From Candidatus Nitrotoga sp. M5 (lineage in GTDB: Bacteria > Pseudomonadota > Gammaproteobacteria > Burkholderiales > Gallionellaceae), in assembly GCF_927904885.1 (NCBI RefSeq), contig NZ_CAKMNW010000006.1, positions 1 through 64,000 of the forward strand: 64,000 bases of DNA. The letters run 5' to 3'. Of the stretch, positions 1 through 8,285 are shown piece by piece; the first letter of the stretch is position 1, and each line of letters begins with the position of its first letter. The notes beneath the pieces were generated by a model. It saw only the letters and a list, made by a program, of their open reading frames with translations, was not told the origin of the DNA and did not search any database. The translations under genes were made by a program, and so were the position numbers.

Positions 1-168
1 ACTGCACTAAATATTAATTTTTATAAAACTATACACAAAAATTATGTTGTCAAAAACAGCATTTATCCACATCTTTTTAGACACTCTAATATGTTATAAA
101 CAAATATAAATATTAAGTTATTCACTATATGTAATATCTATTATTATTGTTATTAAGGATATATAAGA
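1..168 (+). other. AT-rich leader of dnaN with DnaA-box-like sites (candidate oriC part)
   Basis: This very AT-rich stretch precedes dnaN. It holds a perfect DnaA box TTATCCACA at 63-71 and two 8-of-9 matches in the same orientation, CTATACACA at 29-37 and TTATTCACT at 118-126. DnaA boxes in AT-rich DNA between dnaA and dnaN are a known oriC arrangement, but dnaA itself is not in the window, so the oriC call is inference. A plausible ribosome site AAGGA lies about ten bases before the dnaN ATG. Confidence 0.5.
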
Positions 169-1275
169 ATGTTTATAGAAAAGATTGAAAAAGATAATTT
201 ATTAAATCCGCTTCAAAAAATAATTGGCATCGTTGACCGTAAACAAGCTTCCCCAATTCTGGCTAATGTACTAATTGAAAAAACAGAGTCCAATATACGG
301 TTTATTGCTACTGACCTTGAAATTCAAATTTCAACTCAGTTTACCGATGAATATCAAACAAGCCCTGATACAGCAATTACTGTAGCTGCTAAAAAATTAC
401 ACGATATCCTCAAGGTTGTACCTGAAGGAAGTAAAGTTACATTAGATATTAATGAGAGCCGCCTTTTAGTAAAAGTAAATAAAAGTAAATTTACTTTACA
501 AACGTTACCTGCTCAAGATTTTCCTAAAGTTTTGGAAAATTTAGAACAAGCTATAAGTATTCAAATTGAACAGGGTAAACTAAAAAAATTATTTGCTATG
601 GTCCAATATGCCATGGCACAGCAAGATATTCGTTACTATTTGAAGGGGGTTTTACTGGTTGTAGATGGAGGTTTTTTAAAATTAATAGCAACAGATGGAC
701 ATCGTCTTGCTTATGTTGTGACTAAGCTTGACCAGGAATATCCTAAATCGGAAATTATCCTGCCCAGAAAAACTGTTAATGAACTAATTAAACTTTTAGC
801 AGAGACAGATGAAAAAATTATATTTGAATTAGCTGAAAATCAAGTTCGTATGACGTTCTCCGATATTATTTTAGTTTCTAAGGTGATTGATGGGAAATTT
901 CCAGATTATGAACGTGTTATTCCTAATTACACTAATGAAATTACGTTAAATAGAATTGAAGTATTACAGTCATTACAACGCGCAGCAATTTTATCGAATG
1001 AACAATTCAGGGGAGTACGTATTGTTCTTTCAGAAAATAATTTGCGCATTATAAGTAATAACAGCGAGCAAGAAGAAGCACAGGAAGATATGGAGATTGA
1101 CTATCAGGGACCTGCACTTGATGTCGGTTTTAACGTCAATTATTTAATAGATGGATTAAATAATGCTGCTACGCAAACAGTAATATTCTCCTTTGGTGAT
1201 GCAAACAGTAGTATTTTGATCACAATTCCTGGAAATGAAGATTTTAAGTATGTTGTGATGCCAATGCGTATTTAA
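169..1275 (+). CDS. dnaN: DNA polymerase III subunit beta (sliding clamp)
   Basis: The 368-residue protein has the usual length and three-domain layout of the beta clamp. It forms a dimeric ring around DNA that tethers Pol III and other partners to the template. Visible family features include the central segment ATDGHRLAYV (about residues 186-195), the IIVSRK-type stretch seen here as IILPRKTVNE, and the C-terminal YVVMPMRI, which matches the conserved YVVMPMRL end that forms part of the partner-binding pocket. The start is supported by AAGGA upstream. It is followed by gyrB in the usual dnaN-gyrB order, with recF absent as in many betaproteobacteria. The gene is much richer in A and T than most of the window. 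Confidence 0.98.
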   Translation: MFIEKIEKDNLLNPLQKIIGIVDRKQASPILANVLIEKTESNIRFIATDLEIQISTQFTDEYQTSPDTAITVAAKKLHDILKVVPEGSKVTLDINESRLLVKVNKSKFTLQTLPAQDFPKVLENLEQAISIQIEQGKLKKLFAMVQYAMAQQDIRYYLKGVLLVVDGGFLKLIATDGHRLAYVVTKLDQEYPKSEIILPRKTVNELIKLLAETDEKIIFELAENQVRMTFSDIILVSKVIDGKFPDYERVIPNYTNEITLNRIEVLQSLQRAAILSNEQFRGVRIVLSENNLRIISNNSEQEEAQEDMEIDYQGPALDVGFNVNYLIDGLNNAATQTVIFSFGDANSSILITIPGNEDFKYVVMPMRI

Positions 1276-1451
1276 TAAATTTTAGTTAAATAGCTCAAGA
1301 AAAATGTTAAAGATAACGTGTAGATACTTTAGATCGATAATAATTAAAAAATTATTATAAATGATCTACATATTTAATTTCCTTAGTGCTACCTACTTAA
1401 CACATTTCAAAATACCATTTAAGGTAAGTAATATTTCACATGCATTCTTAA

Positions 1452-1467
1452 TGTTTCACGTGAAACA
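1452..1467. promoter_or_regulatory. parS: parS centromere site (perfect)
   Basis: The sequence TGTTTCACGTGAAACA is a perfect 16-bp match to the bacterial chromosomal parS palindrome. ParB binds this site to nucleate the partition complex. It sits in the 210-bp gap between dnaN and gyrB. The parA and parB genes lie in this window at about 50 kb, so the cognate binding protein is present. Confidence 0.93.
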
Positions 1468-1482
1468 AATGAAAGAAAATAA

Positions 1483-3867
<2,385 letters not shown>

Positions 3868-3956
3868 CATTTCAGTCGGTTGCCAAAAAAATTGAAGGGA
3901 ATCTTAATAAATTTATAAATTCAACCAAGCTTATATATTCTTTGATCGTAATACTC

Positions 3957-3980
3957 GCCCCTGAAATATTTTTCAGGGGC
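3957..3980 (+). terminator. hairpin after gyrB
   Basis: A perfect 10-bp stem GCCCCTGAAA / TTTCAGGGGC encloses a 4-base loop. It lies 90 bases after the gyrB stop. It lacks a following T-run on the + strand, so it may stabilise the 3' end or act with Rho rather than as a classic intrinsic terminator. Its right arm overlaps the first bases of the MITE-like repeat. Confidence 0.5.
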
Positions 3981-4154
3981 ACCTCTAAAAATTCAATTTT
4001 CGAGCAGCAGTTTCGCAGCTTGCCCGCTTACCCCGTTGCTATGCAAGGCAAGGCGCGATAAAAAAATTGAACGCAGCATATATTTGATATGTAAGTGAAA
4101 ATATTTTTAGAGTGACGTAGTGTTGTGATGAAGATTAAGTTTTTAGAGGCGCCC
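3977..4154. repeat. MITE-like element, copy 1 (178 bp, terminal inverted repeats)
   Basis: The ends GGGCACCTCTAAAA and TTTTAGAGGCGCCC are inverted repeats that match at 13 of 14 positions. Inside are an AATTCAATTTTC stretch, a GCAGTTTCGCAGC hairpin, and a CAAGGCAAGGCGCGAT segment followed by an A-run. There is no open reading frame for a transposase. Related sequence recurs at 16193-16253 and 29555-29638, so this is a small dispersed repeat family. That it is mobilised by a transposase elsewhere is inference. Confidence 0.75.
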
Positions 4155-4498
4155 TTCAACAGTAGTTCGCATGTTTTTAGTGTACAAAACTCGCAACTCT
4201 TTCCTTCTTTAAACTTTGCTACAGCAAGGCTGGTTAGAAGCTACGTATGGCAACTTATTGTCAGTTTGGTTGAGTCATTATCGCGCCGAATTCACAAGCC
4301 TTAAGGATGTTTGCAGAGGGTCAAACAACCCCTTGTCACTATTCTGAAGGGAAATGCCTGACTGCTATGACGTATTTAAGTTACCTGAAAATAATAACTT
4401 ACAGGGGAGAAATCCCTTGATAGCTATCCAAATGGCTTTGGCTGGAGAAATCGAGGGCGAGTAGTTACTGAAGAATAAAGACAATTATGAGGTTAAGA
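4155..4498. other. intergenic region without a recognised gene
   Basis: No gene is supported here. Short open stretches exist in several frames, but none has a start, ribosome site and recognisable product. In related bacteria birA and coaX often precede the SPOR gene that follows. I cannot recognise a remnant of either. Confidence 0.4.
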
Positions 4499-5149
4499 AT
4501 GAAGTGGCTGCTCTGGATATTGTTACTGGTTAATCTGATATTTTTTTCATTTATTCAATGGGGCGAAATGTTGACCGGTGAAAATAAAAGTCTGAAACAT
4601 CAATTGCCACTGAACGTAGATAAGATCCAGTTGTTGCCTGCACAGCCCGCCAAAACAGCAACATTGCAGGATCAGATAGCATTCACCGATGTTTGCCTGG
4701 AGTGGGGAGAGTTTTCCGGTACTGACAGCGAGCGTGCAGCAGCAGCTTTGGCTACATTGAACCTGACCGACAAGCTGACGCAGAAACAATCTGAGTATAT
4801 GGTTGGATACTGGGTGTATATACCGCCCGCTGAAACCCGTGCGAAAATGAATAACAACATCGCAGAACTCAAAAAGCTTAAAGTGGATAACTACTTTGCC
4901 GTACAGGACGCCGGAAAATGGGAAAAAGCTATTTCGTTAGGTATATTCAAGTCAGAAAAATCAGCGCGTAGAGCGTTAGGTAGCATTAAGGCTAAAGGCG
5001 TTAAAACTGCTGAGATGGGAGAGCTTATGAGCAAGTTTAAGCTAACTGTATTTGTGTTGAAATCTCCAAACGAAGAAGTAATTGAAAAAATGGTAACGTT
5101 GCAAAATAAGTTTGCCGGTAGTGCGGTGCATATGGTGGCTTGTGATTAG
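4499..5149 (+). CDS. SPOR-domain membrane protein
   Basis: The 216-residue protein has one N-terminal transmembrane helix (about residues 2-18, KWLLWILLLVNLIFFSFI) and a C-terminal SPOR-like region (about 110-205) with the pattern YWVYIPP, YFAVQDAGKW, SLGIFKSEKSARRAL. SPOR domains bind denuded peptidoglycan glycan strands, so the protein probably faces the periplasm. The specific role is unknown. An in-frame ATG at 4487 is possible, but GAGG at 4489-4492 is well spaced for the ATG at 4499, which I chose. tRNA-Met follows 116 bases downstream. Confidence 0.8.
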   Translation: MKWLLWILLLVNLIFFSFIQWGEMLTGENKSLKHQLPLNVDKIQLLPAQPAKTATLQDQIAFTDVCLEWGEFSGTDSERAAAALATLNLTDKLTQKQSEYMVGYWVYIPPAETRAKMNNNIAELKKLKVDNYFAVQDAGKWEKAISLGIFKSEKSARRALGSIKAKGVKTAEMGELMSKFKLTVFVLKSPNEEVIEKMVTLQNKFAGSAVHMVACD

Positions 5150-5265
5150 ACATAAGCATAGTGTGCGAGTACCAGCACGATTGACAAGAGGCGGTTAAAT
5201 ATGGAAAATGCCGCGCTCTTCGTTGCAATTGAAGGCTGCTTTGCTAAAGCGACGATAAGACTCCA

Positions 5266-5342
5266 GGTGATATAGCTCAGATGGTTAGAGCGCAGCACTC
5301 ATAACGCTGAGGTCGGTGGTTCAACTCCACCTATCACCACCA
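5266..5342 (+). tRNA. tRNA-Met (CAT), elongator type
   Basis: The 77-nt cloverleaf has acceptor arm GGTGATA pairing with TATCACC, discriminator A and an encoded CCA. The D-arm reads TAGCTCAG..GGTTAGAGC, the anticodon loop CTCATAA gives anticodon CAT, and the T-loop is GGTTCAACTCC. The C1-G72 mismatch of initiator tRNA is absent (the first pair is G-C), which supports elongator Met. A lysidine-modified Ile-CAT tRNA cannot be fully excluded by eye. A GC-rich island begins about 350 bases downstream. Confidence 0.95.
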
Positions 5343-5348
5343 ACTTAA

Positions 5349-5380
5349 AGGGCTCAGATAATTTCTGAGCCCTTTTTTTT
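5349..5380 (+). terminator. intrinsic terminator after tRNA-Met
   Basis: The stem AGGGCTCAGA / TCTGAGCCCT has a short AT-rich loop and is followed directly by a run of eight T. This is a classic Rho-independent terminator seven bases after the tRNA. Confidence 0.93.
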
Positions 5381-5690
5381 GCATGAATTTCCACAGTACG
5401 CGAAGTTATAGCAGGTGTTGATGTGGGTAACACCTTCATCAAAGCCACCGAAAGCAGAGTTTTCCGCGGGTTTGGCTCTGCCATATTGATATCAGCTAGC
5501 CCACAGATCGCCTCGCTACGGCCTCGAATTGAACCTGCTCGGCCAGGTTCAACCAACAAGTTACGCGCTGAGCTACGCGTAAGACAATTTATCACAAGCA
5601 TATAGTGCGCATATCAGGTATTTTCCATGGCCACAAAATCGCTGTCCTGTTAGACTTCAAACGATTTAAGACGACTATGAAGGTCAACAT
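5381..5690. other. tRNA-to-island junction, no recognised gene
   Basis: About 310 bases separate the tRNA terminator from the first island gene. Open frames exist on both strands, but the minus-strand one runs through the terminator and the tRNA and is not credible. A perfect copy of the tRNA 3' end, expected for an integrated element, is not visible here or near 12 kb. Confidence 0.4.
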
Positions 5691-5924
5691 TTGAGTGCCA
5701 ATGCCATTAACACCGAACCGTGGGTCACAGCCGAACAAGTCGCCCAGCACTTGGGCGTCGTGAAAGACACCGTCTACCGCTGGCGTGAGCGCAAGGGCCT
5801 GCCTGCGCATAAAGTTGGCCGCCTGTGGAAATTCCAATTGTCCGAGGTTGATGAGTGGGTGCGCGCGGGCGGCGCGGATGAAGAAAAGCACAGCAATGGT
5901 CAAACGCCATCGTCAAATAACTAA
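5691..5924 (+). CDS. excisionase-family helix-turn-helix DNA-binding protein
   Basis: This 77-residue protein carries an HTH_17/MerR-like domain (about residues 10-58). The core runs WVTAEQVAQHLGVVKDTVYRW, then WRERKGLPAHKVGRLWKF and the QLSEVDEWV wing. Such proteins act as recombination directionality factors or as small regulators. Here it precedes the methylase by 13 bases, so control of the restriction-modification operon is the likelier job (inference). The start is TTG at 5691 with AAGG upstream. The GC content jumps here relative to the preceding DNA. Confidence 0.8.
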   Translation: MSANAINTEPWVTAEQVAQHLGVVKDTVYRWRERKGLPAHKVGRLWKFQLSEVDEWVRAGGADEEKHSNGQTPSSNN

Positions 5925-5937
5925 GGATATGGCCTGA

Positions 5938-7626
5938 ATGCCAACATTGAACTGGATCGGCAAAGAAGCTGTCGTCAAACACCACAAGGAAGTGCCGTTT
6001 CGTCTGCTGGAACCCGTGCCGGAACTCTCCTGCGGCTCTGCTGATAGCGGCAATCTTATCGTGCAGGGCGACAACCTGCACGCACTCAAAGCTCTGCTGC
6101 CGCGCTATGCCGGTCAAGTGAAGTGCATCTACATTGATCCGCCTTACAACACCGGCAACGAGGGCTGGGTCTACAACGACAACGTCAACAGCCCGGAAAT
6201 CCGCCGCTGGCTGGGCGAGGTGGTCGGCAAGGAAGGCGAGACGTTGGATCGGCATGATCGCTGGTTATGCATGATGTATCCACGCCTTGTGATGTTGAAG
6301 CAATTCCTGCGGGATGACGGGGCAATTTTTATCTCCATAGATGACAACGAGGTGGCGACGCTGAGGCTGTTGATGGATGAGATTTTTGGAAATCAGTGCT
6401 TTGTCACTCAAATAGCATGGCAATCACGCTATTCACGCTCCAGTGATGCAAGCATTTCCCTATCCCACAATCACATTGTCATTTACGCGCTGAATGTGGA
6501 TTTATGGCGATCAAAGCGAAATCGCCTACCTCGAAGCCTTACTCAAGAGAAACAATATAAGAATCCAGACAACGACTTTCGCGGGCCATGGCGAGCAATT
6601 CCTTGGGATGCTCCAAATATTCGTGAAAACCTTTCATATCCGATAACAACGCCCAAAGGAACCGTTCGATACCCCCCAAAGGGCAGGTGCTGGTCTCGAA
6701 CAGAAGACCAGTGGAATGAAATTGTTGATCAAGGTATGGCCTATTTTGGGAAGAATCAGGATGGCGTTCCATCTTTCAAGTTGTTTCTAAAAGACGCACC
6801 ACAGATAGTTCCAAATAGTTGGTGGCCTCACGAAGAAGCAGGCCACTCAGATGAGGCAAAAAAGGAACTACACGAAATATTCTTTGGGGATGCGGGTTTT
6901 GCGACCCCTAAACCTACTCGTCTCATCCAACGCATTCTCCAAATAGCTACTGACAAAGATTCCCTGATACTCGATTCCTTCGCCGGTTCGGGCACCTCTG
7001 GCCATGCAGTGCTCAAACAAAATATCGAAGACAGTGGCTGCCGCCGCTTCATCCTCGTGGAAATAGATGAAGGTATCGCCAAAAACGTAACCAGCGAGCG
7101 CGTACGTCGCGTTTCGCAGGGATATGCCAACGCAAAGGGTCAAACTGTAGAAGGACTTGGCGGTGGCTTCCAGTTCTGTAGCCTGTCTGCCGAGCCCCTA
7201 TTCACTGCCGAGGGACAGATTCGCTCCGATGTCACCTTTGCCCAATTGGCCGAATTCGTCTGGTTTGCGGAAACCGGGACGGGGTTTCAAATCCCCGCTA
7301 GCCCCCCTTTTTCACAGTGGGGGATGGATGGTGAAGCGCAAAAGGCTTTCCCCTTTGAAAAAGGGGGTGAGCTTGCGAGGGGGCAGAGGGAGATTGTGTC
7401 GCCACTTCTAGGTGTGCATGAAGGACGCGGCATTTACCTGCTCTACAACGGCATCCTTAAAGACAAATCCATCGCCGGTGGCAATGTACTCACCGGGCCG
7501 GTGTTCGACGTGTTGCCGCAGTTCGTAGGCCCGAAAGTAATTTATGCCGCTGCCAACCGCATGGGCGGCCGCGCTACGCGTGAAGGCATCACCTTCAAGC
7601 AAACCCCTTATGCGCTGGAGGTGTGA
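5938..7626 (+). CDS. type III-like DNA adenine methyltransferase (Mod)
   Basis: This 562-residue, beta-class amino-methyltransferase has the catalytic motif IDPPYNTG (near residue 67) before the AdoMet motif DSFAGSGTSG (near 347), with a variable target-recognition region between them. That order is characteristic of Mod subunits of type III systems, which methylate adenine and also provide specificity to the restriction subunit. The VQGDNLHAL segment near residue 43 is also typical. The central part (about 150-310) is more AT-rich than the ends, as if the recognition domain had been exchanged. Residues 451-486 are encoded by an inserted palindromic repeat that keeps the frame. The res gene follows after a toxin-antitoxin pair. 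Confidence 0.92.
   Translation: MPTLNWIGKEAVVKHHKEVPFRLLEPVPELSCGSADSGNLIVQGDNLHALKALLPRYAGQVKCIYIDPPYNTGNEGWVYNDNVNSPEIRRWLGEVVGKEGETLDRHDRWLCMMYPRLVMLKQFLRDDGAIFISIDDNEVATLRLLMDEIFGNQCFVTQIAWQSRYSRSSDASISLSHNHIVIYALNVDLWRSKRNRLPRSLTQEKQYKNPDNDFRGPWRAIPWDAPNIRENLSYPITTPKGTVRYPPKGRCWSRTEDQWNEIVDQGMAYFGKNQDGVPSFKLFLKDAPQIVPNSWWPHEEAGHSDEAKKELHEIFFGDAGFATPKPTRLIQRILQIATDKDSLILDSFAGSGTSGHAVLKQNIEDSGCRRFILVEIDEGIAKNVTSERVRRVSQGYANAKGQTVEGLGGGFQFCSLSAEPLFTAEGQIRSDVTFAQLAEFVWFAETGTGFQIPASPPFSQWGMDGEAQKAFPFEKGGELARGQREIVSPLLGVHEGRGIYLLYNGILKDKSIAGGNVLTGPVFDVLPQFVGPKVIYAAANRMGGRATREGITFKQTPYALEV
7290..7394. repeat. palindromic C/G-run repeat inserted in mod
   Basis: Two hairpins lie head to tail. 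One has a C-run at 7303-7307 facing a G-run at 7319-7323. The other is CCCCTTT / AAAGGGGG at about 7350-7367. Outer flanks AATCCCCGC and GGGAGATT are roughly inverted. This composition is typical of small intergenic palindromic repeats, yet here the roughly 105 bp lie in the mod reading frame without a stop. The length is a multiple of three. Confidence 0.65.
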
Positions 7627-7749
7627 GTGAAGAACTCTTTTAAGCTTTGCCGTGACAAAGATTTGCGTGGTTCGTGGAATGCACAGGTGTGGCTGGCCGA
7701 TGAGCGCGTAGTTTGTTGGCAACTGCGGGCAGTAATAATCTGGAGTTGA
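7627..7749 (+). CDS. small ORF of 40 residues, unknown, possibly a gene scrap
   Basis: A GTG directly after the mod stop opens a frame of 40 codons (MKNSFKLCRDKDLRGSWNAQ then VWLADERVVCWQLRAVIIWS). It ends 21 bases before the antitoxin start. I do not recognise it. It could be a coupled small gene, or the 5' remainder of a gene truncated when the toxin-antitoxin pair was inserted. There is no clear ribosome site, so expression would depend on coupling to mod. Confidence 0.35.
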   Translation: MKNSFKLCRDKDLRGSWNAQVWLADERVVCWQLRAVIIWS

Positions 7750-7770
7750 TTGATAAAAGGGGGTGCACAA

Positions 7771-7977
7771 ATGGGTACAAAGACACTGGTTGATTCGGCT
7801 ATGAAGCTTGACCCTGCCGAACGCTTTAAGCTGATTGACGAGCTTTTGCATAGTCTCGACCGTCCGGATCCGGAACTAGACCGCGTCTGGATTGAGGAGG
7901 CGGAGCGACGACTAGCAGCCTATCGTACGGGCCTAATACAGGGTATTCCGGCCAGCGACGTGGTCGGCGAATTGTAA
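7771..7977 (+). CDS. antitoxin of a RelE/ParE-type toxin-antitoxin module
   Basis: The 68-residue protein resembles the addiction-module antitoxin family typified by the segment LDPAERFKLIDELLHSLD (about residues 13-30), followed by an acidic amphipathic helix EEAERRLAAYRTG and a short C-terminal tail IPASDVVGEL. In this family the C-terminal part wraps the toxin. The ATG at 7771 has a strong purine site AAAGGGGG eight bases upstream and is preferred over the in-frame earlier start. Its stop overlaps the toxin start (TAATG), giving translational coupling. Confidence 0.85.
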   Translation: MGTKTLVDSAMKLDPAERFKLIDELLHSLDRPDPELDRVWIEEAERRLAAYRTGLIQGIPASDVVGEL

Positions 7978-8285
7978 TGCGCGAGGTGATGCGCATCGAT
8001 TTTTCCCCGCAGGCCAAGGCGGAGTTCGAGGACGGCGAAGCGTATTACGAAAGGCAGGTTCCCGGTTTAGGCGCACGTTTTCGAACGGAAGTACGCCAGG
8101 CCTTGCTGCGCATGCGCCACTGGCCGTTAGCGGCACCGGTCGAGCGTGGGGATATTCGGCGCATGATTTTGAGCCGATTTCCATACAAGCTGCTGTATTC
8201 GGTTGAGCCGGATTGTTTTTTCATCATTGCTGTGGCCCACATGCACCGCGCACCGGATTACTGGATCGATCGGGAACCATCGTGA
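7977..8285 (+). CDS. RelE/ParE-family toxin
   Basis: The 102-residue protein has the ParE/RelE fold pattern: beta strand MRIDFSPQAKAEFEDG, helix EAYYERQVPGLGARFRTEV, then RRMILSRFPYKLLYSVE and a final IIAVAHMHRAPDYW. The conserved RFPY..LY.V and VAHMHR..P..W blocks are characteristic of plasmid-stabilisation toxins. RelE members cut ribosome-bound mRNA, while ParE members poison gyrase; which one this is cannot be told by eye. Its start overlaps the antitoxin stop, and its last codons overlap the GTG of the restriction gene (GTGA), so all three genes are translationally coupled. Confidence 0.88.
   Translation: MREVMRIDFSPQAKAEFEDGEAYYERQVPGLGARFRTEVRQALLRMRHWPLAAPVERGDIRRMILSRFPYKLLYSVEPDCFFIIAVAHMHRAPDYWIDREPS

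Noticed and set aside
5520..5580. Degenerate second tRNA on the minus strand
   Set aside because: GTAGCTCAG and GGTTCAATTC fragments appear but acceptor and anticodon stems do not pair.
5299..5601. 100-codon minus-strand frame
   Set aside because: It runs through the tRNA-Met 3' part and its terminator, has no ribosome site and no recognisable domain.
8213..8281. Upstream extension of the restriction gene
   Set aside because: It lies within the toxin gene and reads MFFHHCCGPH, an out-of-frame translation of it; the GTG at 8282 gives the family-like N-terminus.
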